Assembly: GCF_015595035.1 (NCBI RefSeq)
Contig: NZ_JADNRN010000003.1
Coordinates: 496,001-560,000 of the forward strand
Source of the DNA: Marinibium conchae
GTDB taxonomy: Bacteria; Pseudomonadota; Gammaproteobacteria; Enterobacterales; Alteromonadaceae
Direction: 5' to 3'
DNA length: 64,000 nt
Shown: positions 44,763 through 53,603 of the stretch, piece after piece
Layout: each line of letters opens with the position of its first letter
Numbering within the stretch: the stretch's first letter is position 1
Position numbers and translations under genes: made by a program
The notes under the pieces: model-generated
Databases searched by the model: none
Seen by the model: only the letters and a program-made list of their open reading frames with translations
What the model was told of the DNA's origin: nothing

Positions 44763-46091
44763 TTGAGTACCAAAAGCGCACCGCCGATCCTTACGCTTTT
44801 ACAAAAAGAAAGCTTGTCTAAATCTCCAACATCATCAGCAATGCTTTCGATTGAAGATGAGCTGGTTAAGTACCTTATTGCTTATGAGCCTTGGTTCAAA
44901 AACAAAGGGCTTGGCTTGCAATGGCATTTTCCAGTCAAGCATCTTATATCTGCTTCTGATGATGCTATTCGCTCGGTAATGCATTGCCTGCTTGGCACTA
45001 TTGTCAATCATAACGAGCAGCCAAAAGAAATGATGGTAAAAAGCCAGGTGTGCGACGCTTCACTCAACATCACTTGTAGTGTTACCTACACTCCTAGCTT
45101 TCAAAAAACATCCTTATTTCAAGATAAAGATATGCAAGTCATCAATCTTGTGTATGCGCAGTACGGATGGAGTATTTCATACAAATGGGTAGATGAAGTG
45201 GCACATATCGAGTGGACGCTAGACTACGCTGGAATTCATGACGAAGTATCCCAAAACCTAGTCCACTTTAGAGAAAGTAACAACAGTGCGGTTCAATCTT
45301 CAGAGTTAAGTTTATTCAATAACTCAGTGTTGATACTCGAACCAAACCTAGAGCTCAACGGCTACTTAGGCGATATTTTCAGTACGCATTACAAAGTTGT
45401 CGAGCATGGCTTTAACCTCGCTACCGTGAGTTCTCATGCTGTTATAAGTCTCTTAGCTGATACTATTCCAGATGTGATCATTACTGATAGCGATATAATG
45501 TGTCGACATAACTTTGCACTACTATCTATGATCGCGTCACACGATACGCTCAAGTTAACTCCCATCTATATTCTTTGTTCTGTTGACGATATTGAATACA
45601 AGCTTCAGGCCTTATCAATAGGATGTGAAGACGTCATTGAGAAACCCTTTTTAGCTCCCGAACTGCTACTAAAAGTGAATCGCTGTGTTTTGCATAGAAA
45701 AAAACTACTTTCACAATTTGCAAACCAAGGAAAGCTAAACCACAGAGCAATTAATGCAAAACCTCACAAGGCATCTCAAATAAGCGAAAAGTTACAAAAA
45801 ATCGTCGAAAACAATTATCAGGATGCAAGCTTTTCAGCCTTGTCATTAGCTGAAAAGATGGCCATGAGTGAGAGGACGCTGCAACGAAATATGCTTAATT
45901 TAGGCTTAGGCAAGCCCAGCCAATTTATAAAGGATTTCCGCCTGAATAAAGCGTATTTATTGCTACTGCAAGGTAAGCCAATTCAATACAGTGCCGATAT
46001 TTGCGGCTTCAAAAATGTTGACCAATTCTCGCGTAGTTTTATTCGTAAATATGACATTAAACCCTCGTCATTGTTGCAAGCCATTCACTAG
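44763..46091 (+). CDS. Response-regulator receiver plus AraC-type DNA-binding protein
   Basis: A 442-residue cytosolic regulator. Residues about 30-165 resemble a worn histidine-kinase ATPase domain (ASDDAIRSVMHCLLGTIVNH, YAQYGWSISYKW) but lack N- and G-box residues. Then comes a receiver domain (about 190-310: VLILEPN, PDVIITDSDI with the Asp, IEKPF with the Lys), and a C-terminal AraC/XylS HTH pair (LSLAEKMAMSERTLQRNM, IQYSADICGFKNVDQFSRSF). It looks like the C-terminal half of a hybrid two-component protein. TTG start at 44763. Confidence 0.82.
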   Translation: MSTKSAPPILTLLQKESLSKSPTSSAMLSIEDELVKYLIAYEPWFKNKGLGLQWHFPVKHLISASDDAIRSVMHCLLGTIVNHNEQPKEMMVKSQVCDASLNITCSVTYTPSFQKTSLFQDKDMQVINLVYAQYGWSISYKWVDEVAHIEWTLDYAGIHDEVSQNLVHFRESNNSAVQSSELSLFNNSVLILEPNLELNGYLGDIFSTHYKVVEHGFNLATVSSHAVISLLADTIPDVIITDSDIMCRHNFALLSMIASHDTLKLTPIYILCSVDDIEYKLQALSIGCEDVIEKPFLAPELLLKVNRCVLHRKKLLSQFANQGKLNHRAINAKPHKASQISEKLQKIVENNYQDASFSALSLAEKMAMSERTLQRNMLNLGLGKPSQFIKDFRLNKAYLLLLQGKPIQYSADICGFKNVDQFSRSFIRKYDIKPSSLLQAIH

Positions 46092-46214
46092 AAAATTGCT
46101 TAAATAGTAATCTGTCGGTTTTTTACAGTCATTTGTCGCTTTTTTACCTGAGTTAGTTTCCCCGCTTGTTACCGTTAGTGCATATCTTAACTAAACCAGT
46201 ACTAGGCTAAACCC

Positions 46215-47732
46215 ATGTTTATACAAAATGCAAAACTCAAAGGTATGCAACATCCCAAATTAAGCTGCTCACTAATCGTGGCAGCTTTCTTACTCAGCGC
46301 TTGTGGCGGCGGAAGCGACAACAGTGATAGCGCTTCCCCAATAGCAGTGGAAACACCACCAAGCACGCCTGTTGCTAGTGCATATACCATGCAAGGAAAA
46401 GTTATCGATGGCTATGTGTCAGGCGCTACAATATGGCTTGATTTAAATGGCAACGGTAAACTAAACCGAAACATCGAACCCTTTGCCATCTCTGGCGACG
46501 CTGGAGACTATGCACTTGAGCTAAGTGAAGATGAGCAGGCTTGTTTGCCCTATACAACAACTTATGTTGATGTGCCTGTAGGTGCCATCGACGAGGACTT
46601 AGGCGAAGTTACCGAAGCATATCAGATGTCATTCCCACCCTCGTTCGTAGCGCCAAGCAACGACGATATTCGCCATATTACGCCCCTAACTAGCTTTATT
46701 TGGGGTATGGTTAGAAGGCAATTGCAAGGCAGTGGTCAAGGCAATATGAGCTGTGCGCAACTCAGAAACAATGTTGAATTGAGACAACAAGTCAGTGATT
46801 CTATAGAAAATGCAGTATCGAATGTTGTGAGTTTTTACAACATCTCGGCGGAACAAATATATGCCGATTTCATCGCAAGCAGCAATAATGAGGTGTATGA
46901 CATTGCCCAAGATATTGTGCGCAGTCTTAAAGCAAGTTATCGCTTTCAGCTAGAGCTAAGTGAAGAGTATCCAGATGCTAGCGACATAAGCGTTATTGTG
47001 TTTAAAGATTCCGCGAACACAGATAGCTCGGAGCAATGGTTACGGTATATATCGGTGAGTCACTCCACCGAGTATTTCACCGAAACAGCAGTATTGAGAA
47101 ATAACTTACGAAGCATTGTCAGAACAATTGGCTACCGTTTTTATAGCGAAGATAGTTGGAACGAGGGTGTATTGGGCTTAACTACCACTATCAGATACGA
47201 AGACGGTAGCGAGAAATGGCAATGCTTTAATGAAGAGCAGGTGCGCTTCGTTCAAAATGGCATAGAGTTAGACTTAATTAATGCAACACCGCCAACGTTT
47301 GAAGATAGCTATGAAGATTGCCAGTCATTGAATTATGGCAACGGCATTGAGCGCGGTTATGGTTATACTTTTTCTGAACAAGAAATTGGCTATGGCGCAG
47401 TATTTACGATTGATAATACCGATGCAGAGTATGCCGCGCTTGCCGACTGGCATAACATGCGAGACAAAGAAGCGAGCCTAGCACTACGTGATTTAGGTGA
47501 CTATTTGCTTGCTATTCCTTATCAGTTTGAAGATGACATTAGCCTAGAAGTAAACCGCTGGCAGAAAACTAAAACTTATATTAATGACGACGGTAACGCT
47601 GTTGACATCAATAAATTTGGTGAACGCGGAAGCGACGCTATTAAATGGGAGCGCGCCACAAGCCTACCTAACGATACAACATTATTGGAATGTAGTGATG
47701 ACGGCATAACCTGGGACTCATGCGAGAGCTAA
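46215..47732 (+). CDS. Large lipoprotein of unknown function
   Basis: A 505-residue lipoprotein with signal peptide ending FLLSACGGGS (Cys near residue 30); a start at 46245 (MQHPKLS) would place the lipobox better but AAAGG is only three bases from it. After a Ser/Pro linker, GYVSGATIWLDLNGNGKLN resembles the dockerin-like/EF-hand-like carboxypeptidase-regulatory motif found in surface lipoproteins. The remaining 350 residues are unassigned. Confidence 0.68.
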   Translation: MFIQNAKLKGMQHPKLSCSLIVAAFLLSACGGGSDNSDSASPIAVETPPSTPVASAYTMQGKVIDGYVSGATIWLDLNGNGKLNRNIEPFAISGDAGDYALELSEDEQACLPYTTTYVDVPVGAIDEDLGEVTEAYQMSFPPSFVAPSNDDIRHITPLTSFIWGMVRRQLQGSGQGNMSCAQLRNNVELRQQVSDSIENAVSNVVSFYNISAEQIYADFIASSNNEVYDIAQDIVRSLKASYRFQLELSEEYPDASDISVIVFKDSANTDSSEQWLRYISVSHSTEYFTETAVLRNNLRSIVRTIGYRFYSEDSWNEGVLGLTTTIRYEDGSEKWQCFNEEQVRFVQNGIELDLINATPPTFEDSYEDCQSLNYGNGIERGYGYTFSEQEIGYGAVFTIDNTDAEYAALADWHNMRDKEASLALRDLGDYLLAIPYQFEDDISLEVNRWQKTKTYINDDGNAVDINKFGERGSDAIKWERATSLPNDTTLLECSDDGITWDSCES

Positions 47733-47739
47733 GACCAAC

Positions 47740-47935
47740 CGTCATTCCTAGTACTACACCGTCATTCCTACTACTTCACCGTCATTCCTGCGAAAGCAGG
47801 AATCTAGGCCCTTGCCTTCGCAAGGGTGACGGGTCTTAATCCTCATTCCTTCTAATCAACCGTCATTCCTGGTACTACACCGTCATTCCGGCTAGTCAAT
47901 CGTCATTCCTGCGAAGGCAGGAATCTAAGCCCTTT
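47740..47935. repeat. Cluster of CGTCATTCC palindromic repeats
   Basis: Two full units, CGTCATTCCTGCGAAAGCAG at 47784 and CGTCATTCCTGCGAAGGCAG at 47901, each able to fold through TTCCTGC / GCAGGAA, plus at least five partial CGTCATTCC copies separated by 8-14 bases. This is the interspersed repeat known from many proteobacteria and often written as encoding RRNDD. It overlaps the 3' end of tusA. Confidence 0.8.
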
Positions 47936-48171
47936 TTCACCAAATAACGGTAAGGGGCTTGATTCGTTTCACTCGCCACTAAAGTGTGTTTCATGAAGCG
48001 ACAAAAAGAGGGGACATCACGCGTCGTTGAATGATCATCGGCGCTAATTGCCAAGGTTTCACCCTCCTGCATTTTACGGATTTGAAGCCTGATCATCATT
48101 ACCGGCTCTGGGCAACGAAGGCCTATAGCATCTAACTGGTGATCGGCTTGTTCGTAAATCTCACGGGTCAC
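47896..48171 (-). CDS. tusA: Sulfur carrier TusA-like protein with repeat-derived tail
   Basis: A 91-residue sulfurtransferase relay protein of tRNA thiolation. The core [21 protein letters not shown] carries the CPxP Cys of TusA/SirA, and [24 protein letters not shown] completes the fold. The normal family length is about 80 residues; here the tail ends [13 protein letters not shown], which is the reading of the palindromic repeat beside it. So the repeat inserted at, or grew into, the 3' end of the gene. The gene lies 2 bases downstream of pyrE. Confidence 0.9.
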   Translation of the reverse strand: MTREIYEQADHQLDAIGLRCPEPVMMIRLQIRKMQEGETLAISADDHSTTRDVPSFCRFMKHTLVASETNQAPYRYLVKKGLDSCLRRNDD

Positions 48172-48173
48172 TT

Positions 48174-48827
48174 TTAAATACCGTATTGGTCGCGGTAGCT
48201 TTTGATAGCACTTGATGCTTGCTCAAAATCACTGCTTTCGCCACTGTTTTGCGATAAGTACTCGATAACATCAGCCAAACTCACAATCGAAATCACTTGT
48301 GTAGCAAAGTCGCGCTCAACCTCTTGAATAGCCGACAACTCTCCTTGCCCTTTTTCTTGACGGTCGAGAGCAATCAATACACCGGCTAATGACGCTTTGT
48401 GCTGTTCAATAATCAACATCGACTCACGAATAGCTGTTCCGGCTGTGATCACGTCGTCGACTAGCATAATTTTTCCATTCAGGGCGCTACCCACTAAACT
48501 TCCGCCTTCACCGTGGGTTTTTGCCTCTTTACGGTTGAAGCAATAAGGTACATCGCGCTCGTAGTCATTCGCTAATGCAACTGCAGTAGTTGTTGCGATT
48601 GGAATACCTTTGTAGGCTGGGCCAAAAAGTACATCAAAATCAACGTTTGAGGCTTGTAACGCAGCCGCATAATATCTACCTAATTTCGCTAGATCGCCGC
48701 CAGTGTTAAACAAACCAGCATTAAAGAAGTAAGGACTTACGCGGCCAGATTTCAGAGTAAACTCGCCAAAACGTAATACACCACGCTGAATGGCAAACTC
48801 AATAAACTCTCTTTTGTAATCTTGCAT
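48174..48827 (-). CDS. pyrE: Orotate phosphoribosyltransferase
   Basis: Transfers phosphoribose to orotate in UMP synthesis. The 217-residue protein has the PRPP loop [15 protein letters not shown] and the N-terminal [21 protein letters not shown] block, plus [18 protein letters not shown]. It follows rph with about 120 bases between, the arrangement known in enterobacteria; the tusA-like gene starts two bases after its stop. An acidic loop [12 protein letters not shown] lies at the C-terminus, normal. Confidence 0.96.
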   Translation of the reverse strand: MQDYKREFIEFAIQRGVLRFGEFTLKSGRVSPYFFNAGLFNTGGDLAKLGRYYAAALQASNVDFDVLFGPAYKGIPIATTTAVALANDYERDVPYCFNRKEAKTHGEGGSLVGSALNGKIMLVDDVITAGTAIRESMLIIEQHKASLAGVLIALDRQEKGQGELSAIQEVERDFATQVISIVSLADVIEYLSQNSGESSDFEQASSAIKSYRDQYGI

Positions 48828-48949
48828 TTGTAAACTACCTTACTTAAAAATTATTGCTCTTCGTTGTAACGTTCATCGTGCTGCATTGCTGACTCACTTG
48901 GCTTATAGCTGCCTCAAAAAAGAACGCAGCGATAAGGCCAGAGCTAAGC

Positions 48950-49663
48950 TTAGGCCAACACACTCTTTTGGGCGTCGAATAACTCTTTAATACCGTCGTT
49001 GGCTAAGCTCAACATCTCATTCATTTCTTCAAACGAGAAAGGGTCGCCTTCAGCAGTGCCTTGCACTTCAATTAGCTTTCCGGTGTCGGTCATCACTACG
49101 TTCATGTCGGTTTCCGCGTCGGAATCTTCTAAATACTCAAGGTCGGCAATCGGATTACCTTTATAAACACCCACAGAAACTGCCGCAATCATATGCTTCA
49201 TAGGGTTGGTTTTGAGTATGCCTTTGCTGCGCATCCATGTAAGAGCATCAACCAAGGCGACGCAAGCGCCCGTAATTGAAGCTGTGCGCGTACCGCCGTC
49301 TGCTTGAATTACATCGCAGTCTAAGGTGATGGTGTTTTCACCAAGGAGTTTTAGGTCGACTGCCGCACGCAATGAGCGAGCAATCAAACGTTGAATTTCT
49401 AAAGTTCTACCACCTTGCTTGCCACGAGCCGCCTCGCGGTCGGAACGTGTGTGGGTAGCACGAGGTAACATGCTGTATTCAGCCGTGATCCAGCCTTTGC
49501 CCTGACCTTTCATGAAACGAGGTACACCCTCAACCACAGAGGCATTACAAAGCACTTTGGTATTACCAAACTCGATGAGTACTGAACCCTCGGCATGACA
49601 AGTGAAATTACGGGTAATAGTAACGGGACGGATTTGGCTAGCAGTTCTGCCGCTTGGACGCAT
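48950..49663 (-). CDS. rph: Ribonuclease PH
   Basis: Phosphorolytic 3' trimming of tRNA precursors. All 237 residues align in pattern: [16 protein letters not shown] start, [32 protein letters not shown], then [19 protein letters not shown] with the active-site Asp, and [15 protein letters not shown] near the C-terminus. Intact, unlike the frameshifted E. coli K-12 copy. Divergent from yicC. Confidence 0.97.
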   Translation of the reverse strand: MRPSGRTASQIRPVTITRNFTCHAEGSVLIEFGNTKVLCNASVVEGVPRFMKGQGKGWITAEYSMLPRATHTRSDREAARGKQGGRTLEIQRLIARSLRAAVDLKLLGENTITLDCDVIQADGGTRTASITGACVALVDALTWMRSKGILKTNPMKHMIAAVSVGVYKGNPIADLEYLEDSDAETDMNVVMTDTGKLIEVQGTAEGDPFSFEEMNEMLSLANDGIKELFDAQKSVLA

Positions 49664-49867
49664 GGTGGACTCCTTATTTTTGAGGGCTGAATTATAGCCT
49701 ACTTACTTTTAAAAACGCAGTCTTTCTTTCAATTGCGCTAAGGGTCTCTTATTAATAAGTTTTTCGATAAAGCGAAAAAGCCTGCTAAACTTAGCGCGCT
49801 TGTTGCTGGTTAGGAAAACACAGAACCAGTCGAGCATTTTTTAATAGATGATTCGATAAGGAATAGC

Positions 49868-50731
49868 ATGATTTATAGCATGACAGGCTTCGCACGCCGT
49901 GAAATTAAAGAAGATTGGGGTAGCGCGATTTGGGAAATACGCTCGGTTAACCAACGCTACTTGGAAACATTTTTCAGACTGCCAGAGCAATTTAGAAGCC
50001 TAGAACCGATATTGCGTGAACGTTTTCGTAAAGGCCTTCAACGCGGAAAGGTAGAATGTGCACTACGTTACAGCTTAAACGATGCAGCAAGTAATTCTAT
50101 AAACGTAAATGAAGACCTAGCCAAACAAGTCGTAGAAGCAGCCACTTGGGTGCAAACACAAGGCGACGTTGCCTTAATGAACCCGATTGAAATTCTACGC
50201 TGGCCTGGCGTTATCGCCGCTCAAGAAGCCGACATGGACACCATTCAAGCGGATATGCTGAAAGCCTTTGATCTTACTTTCACAGATTTTGTGGCGGCGC
50301 GGGCAAGCGAGGGCAACAATATGAAAGGCTTGATAGAACAGCGCTTAGATGCGATACAAGCCGAATCAGATAAAGTAGGCGCGCACATGCCCAGTGTTAT
50401 CGAATGGCAAAAGGAACGCATTAGAAGCAAGTTCGTCGAAGCTAAAATGGAACTCGACGCCACCCGCGTTGAACAAGAAATGGTATTGCTTGCGCAAAAA
50501 ATGGATGTTGCCGAAGAACTTGATCGCCTCACCAGCCACGTAAATGAGACCAAGTCGATTTTGAAAAAAGGCGGCGCTGTGGGCAGAAGACTAGACTTTA
50601 TGATGCAAGAGTTTAACCGTGAAGCCAATACCTTGGGTTCTAAATCGATTAATTCAGAAGTGACTCAATCTGCGGTTGAGCTGAAGGTGTTGATTGAGCA
50701 GATGCGTGAGCAGATCCAGAATATTGAGTAG
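49868..50731 (+). CDS. yicC: YicC-family endoribonuclease
   Basis: A 287-residue protein whose family members process small RNAs and other RNA. The opening MIYSMTGFARREI, then WEIRSVNQRYLETFFRLPEQFRSLEP and the C-terminal GAVGRRLDFMMQEFNREANTLGSKS are classic YicC. Divergent from rph, as in enterobacteria. It is the last core gene before the second array. Confidence 0.95.
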   Translation: MIYSMTGFARREIKEDWGSAIWEIRSVNQRYLETFFRLPEQFRSLEPILRERFRKGLQRGKVECALRYSLNDAASNSINVNEDLAKQVVEAATWVQTQGDVALMNPIEILRWPGVIAAQEADMDTIQADMLKAFDLTFTDFVAARASEGNNMKGLIEQRLDAIQAESDKVGAHMPSVIEWQKERIRSKFVEAKMELDATRVEQEMVLLAQKMDVAEELDRLTSHVNETKSILKKGGAVGRRLDFMMQEFNREANTLGSKSINSEVTQSAVELKVLIEQMREQIQNIE

Positions 50732-50777
50732 AGTTTCTGATAATACATTGAAGCATTTTAACGTTATGAATCAATAA

Positions 50778-50948
50778 TTTAAACACCTAACAGTTGCGAT
50801 AGCACCAGAAGATGCATCGAAAGAGGCTATTCGACAAGCAATGATCAAACGACCTCGCTGGATTTGGAATAGCATTAATGACTTCGCGAACCAGTATGAT
50901 TTTGTGTTGCCCAAGAAATACACTAGCGGCGACAGCCAATGTATTTAA
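50778..50948 (+). pseudogene. Fragment resembling a YgjP/DUF45 metallopeptidase N-terminal part
   Basis: Open frame without start codon, between two in-frame stops. It reads HLTVAIAPEDASKEAIRQAM then RPRWIWNSINDFAN and KKYTSGDSQCI, which recalls the region before the HExxH motif of YgjP-type peptidases (WIW..., SGES...). Three stops follow in the same frame. The 5' end and the catalytic region are lost, so a broken gene. Confidence 0.45.
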
Positions 50949-50960
50949 AACTAAGCCTGA

Positions 50961-51395
50961 AGTTTTAAATCAACACTTACACACGAGCTAGGCCATTGCT
51001 ACAGCATAATTTTTTTCGAAAAACTTGAGGTTGTTGCACAAAGTTTACTTTCGATTATTGAAAAAGAAACAGAAGGGCATCGGTTTTTAATTGAAAGCTT
51101 TGCCGATGTAGCGGCGGCAACAACATCTGATTTATGGATGCAAGGTTTTGTTATAGGCCTGCTGGTTTGTTTACTAGTAGTTTGGAAGAAAGGCTTTATA
51201 TTTTTAGGCGTGTTACTCGCGTTGTTTATGTTTTATGCTGGCTATGCAACTTTGAATTCTGATATTGGTGCGCATGTAATTCATGAGCAAGGCACACCTT
51301 ATATAGTAGCTTCTTACATTGCTTTCATAGTTATACTTTTATTTTGTTTTATTGGTTATCGACTGAACGGACGTAGAGTGAAAAATATTATATAA
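50961..51395 (+). pseudogene. Zincin-like fragment with membrane tail, start codon lost
   Basis: The frame is open from 50961 with LTHELGHCYS (HExxH zinc motif) and, 37 residues on, ESFADVAAAT as a possible third ligand site, then two membrane helices (about 51140-51230 and 51290-51360). No ATG, GTG or TTG occurs before Met at 51138. Either it is a truncated peptidase gene, or only a helical membrane protein from 51138 (85 residues) is made. Flanked by an attC. Confidence 0.45.
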
Positions 51396-51455
51396 CAAAA
51401 GCTTGAAGCGGATAAGAATAAAGAGCAAATTTTACCGCTTAATGCGGTGTTACAT
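51390..51455 (+). repeat. attC recombination site
   Basis: R'' ATATAAC (51390-51396) and R' GTTACAT (51449-51455); arms CTTGAAGCGG / CCGCTTAATGCGG pair well. 66 bp. Confidence 0.75.
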
Positions 51456-51467
51456 GCCAGGAGAGTT

Positions 51468-51890
51468 ATGTATTACAGTTTAGAACCTGAGGTCTCTGGT
51501 AGGATTGGGGACGATTCAGATTTTGATAATTCAATTCATCCACCGCGTGTTACAAAGCTTAACTATGTATTTGACGGTTGGTTAGGTGATTCGCTAATAG
51601 AATCTTTTCCGTGCTTTATTGTTACTGAATCGTTAGCTAAAGAAATAGTTGAAAAGGGTCTGTTAGGATGTAAATTCGAAGAATGTAGTACCACTACTTC
51701 TGAACAATTTAATGAATTACATCCCAACAGGGAACTTCCTAATTTCTTATGGCTTCAGGTCTACGGGAAGCTAGGCGTAGATGATTTTTCAATATCAGAA
51801 ACGGGTATGCTAGTGGTCTCAGCAACAGCTCTTGATGTATTAAATCAAAGTGGTATTGAAAATTGCGAGATCGAGGTGTATGGCATATAA
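51468..51890 (+). CDS. Hypothetical cassette protein
   Basis: A 140-residue acidic cytosolic protein. It starts at ATG 51468 with CAGGAGA seven bases upstream; a GTG at 51447 inside the attC is rejected. The fold is unknown, with a repeated pattern of short strands (LNYVFDGWLGDSLIESFPCFIVTESLA), somewhat like the imm11/DUF1629-type immunity proteins, but that match is weak. Its stop overlaps the next half attC. Confidence 0.55.
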   Translation: MYYSLEPEVSGRIGDDSDFDNSIHPPRVTKLNYVFDGWLGDSLIESFPCFIVTESLAKEIVEKGLLGCKFEECSTTTSEQFNELHPNRELPNFLWLQVYGKLGVDDFSISETGMLVVSATALDVLNQSGIENCEIEVYGI

Positions 51891-51905
51891 CAAACGATTC
51901 AAGGA
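51885..51905 (+). repeat. attC half site
   Basis: ATATAAC (51885-51891) overlaps the preceding stop and is followed by AAACGATTCAAGG. No right half is present; the next gene begins at 51911. Confidence 0.4.
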
Positions 51906-51910
51906 AGTCT

Positions 51911-52291
51911 ATGCCCTTAATAGCAAAAGAAAATAAGGAAAGTGCATTCAAAAATTACTGCCAGAATTGGGTAAGTTTGCTTTCAGCCAGAAAATTTGTC
52001 GAGGCTCAGAAACTAATAGATACCGAAAACAGCTATGGTGAAATTTGGACTGAAGCAAAATTAATTAAGATTGTTCAAGATTACTTCGACAACACTTCAC
52101 GCGTTGAATTTCAAAACGAGGACTTAGCTAAGTGTTACCCTGAATTGCTAGAAACTGAATCAGGCTCTATTTTATTTGGTTTTTACTTGCCGGCAAACGG
52201 CGAAATAACAGACTTAACTGTAGAATTTGAGTTCATACCTAATGGTAATTTTGAATATGCAGCCACTATTAATGACGTTCATGTATTGTAG
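51911..52291 (+). CDS. Hypothetical cassette protein
   Basis: A 126-residue cytosolic acidic protein beginning MPLIAKENKESAFKNYCQNW, with helices first and a beta-rich end (LTVEFEFIPNGNFEYAATINDVHVL). AAGGAAG lies five bases before ATG 51911. That ribosome binding site occurs where the right half of an attC should be, so the junction has been rebuilt by deletion. No family recognised. Confidence 0.55.
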   Translation: MPLIAKENKESAFKNYCQNWVSLLSARKFVEAQKLIDTENSYGEIWTEAKLIKIVQDYFDNTSRVEFQNEDLAKCYPELLETESGSILFGFYLPANGEITDLTVEFEFIPNGNFEYAATINDVHVL

Positions 52292-52300
52292 TAAGCACGT

Positions 52301-52414
52301 ATCTAACAATCGTATAAACGCACTCCCTACGGTAGCTGGGAGAACGTTAAATGCAGCCTTTGCTTCGCTTAAAGCGTACACCCTTAAACCTGCTCGTTAT
52401 GCGGAGTGTTAGGT
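52301..52414 (+). repeat. Long attC recombination site
   Basis: R'' ATCTAAC (52301-52307) and R' GTTAGGT (52408-52414); 114 bp. Arms AAACGCACTCC / GGAGTG at the ends. Related long sites occur at 55883 (partial) and 57968-58081. Confidence 0.65.
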
Positions 52415-52422
52415 AATCAAAG

Positions 52423-52518
52423 ATGAGCGCTAAGAAGAATGTAATAGTTGTCACCAAACAAATAAACCTATGTACGATTGCTCTCGTTCTCGAACAACGT
52501 GGCAAACTCTTAAGCTGA
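52423..52518 (+). pseudogene. Short frame after an attC, likely truncated gene start
   Basis: A 31-codon frame, ATG 52423, reading MSAKKNVIVVTKQINLCTI then LVLEQRGKLLS. Position is right for a cassette gene start but it stops 30 bases before the end of the convergent SEC-C gene. Either a tiny protein or a 5' fragment. Confidence 0.3.
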
Positions 52519-52547
52519 AAGACCTAACCTTGTTCTTCTATTTCACG

Positions 52548-53546
52548 CTAAACATCGAATTGGAAAACTTGCTTCATCAATGGTTGCACTTCCACTTTTT
52601 CCGGCGTCCTAAGCTCATTAACATGTCTCATTGGCGTAACCGTCACAAAACCCCAAAACTCAAGAAAGCGTTTAATAAATCGTGATTCAATCATTGTGCC
52701 TAGTAACTTACTCGGAGATGAATACCCATCTTCAGGGCATTTCAGCAGTAAGTCTGGGAATGCGATCGTTACCTCTTCAATCAATTGCTCTGTATTGCCA
52801 TGACTTTGTAAGCGCCACAGCATAAATAGCCAGAAGGTTCTTAGATCAATATCGTGCTCCCATCCATCTAGGTAGCCCCAATTGTACTGAGAGGTTGCAG
52901 CTTCGAGCATAGGGATAAAGAACGCTTGAATGCCGTGGGCTAAATACTGCTTTTGAGCCGTTTTTTTAACATGATAGCGGCCACTGCGACGATAGATAAT
53001 ACCAGCAATCTCTGCCAGCACTCGGCTGTAATGTAGGGCATTAAACTTATCCTCGTTACTGCCTGCATATTCACTGATGCTAATATGTCGTTCAAATTGA
53101 GAGACTGCAAATTCTGGTAATAGCTCACTAGCCTGGTTAACAATTTTTGTCGGCAAGTTACCTTTGCTGGTGGCTTTAAAAGAGCCATCGTTTTGCATGG
53201 CTTCGTTTAATATCAATGCTAAGTAACGCATCACTGGGCTGGTTATTAGGTTAGATGGCGTGTGTAGTGTTACCCCTTCCAACTCACTGACAGATGCATA
53301 TAACCAATTGCTCATTTGTGTTGGCGAAAGGCCACAAAAGTCAGGGTGTGGCCGATCATTAGCTGCCTTCATTTTTTGCTCTGCAACAATATTAAGTTCT
53401 TCTATAGACAAGTTAGGGTTCATTGCAGCAACTTGCTCAATATCATCCAGCATTGATGCGTGTTGCTTAGAGATACTGTTCATGCAGCAACGTTTGTACT
53501 TTTTACCGCTGCCACAAGGGCAAGATTCATTTCGACCTGGTTTCAT
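52548..53546 (-). CDS. SEC-C zinc-motif protein
   Basis: A 332-residue protein with an N-terminal SEC-C motif, PGRNESCPCGSGKKYKRCC (Cys9, Cys11, Cys20, Cys21), the same zinc site that binds SecB in SecA. The remaining 300 residues are alpha-helical and unassigned; no other domain is named. It lies 57 bases downstream of hipA on the same strand, so it may be part of the hip operon. SEC-C proteins with unknown partners are common in mobile regions. Confidence 0.75.
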   Translation of the reverse strand: MKPGRNESCPCGSGKKYKRCCMNSISKQHASMLDDIEQVAAMNPNLSIEELNIVAEQKMKAANDRPHPDFCGLSPTQMSNWLYASVSELEGVTLHTPSNLITSPVMRYLALILNEAMQNDGSFKATSKGNLPTKIVNQASELLPEFAVSQFERHISISEYAGSNEDKFNALHYSRVLAEIAGIIYRRSGRYHVKKTAQKQYLAHGIQAFFIPMLEAATSQYNWGYLDGWEHDIDLRTFWLFMLWRLQSHGNTEQLIEEVTIAFPDLLLKCPEDGYSSPSKLLGTMIESRFIKRFLEFWGFVTVTPMRHVNELRTPEKVEVQPLMKQVFQFDV

Positions 53547-53603
53547 GTTTTATCTACTCGTCTTATTTTTCTTAATGCTACGTCATCTCAAACCAACATC
53601 ATC

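Noticed and set aside
47740-47935. Possible CRISPR array because of regularly spaced short repeats
   Set aside because: The spacers are 8-14 bases and similar to each other, the repeats vary in length, and the full unit is a known type of palindromic interspersed repeat. No cas genes are in the window.
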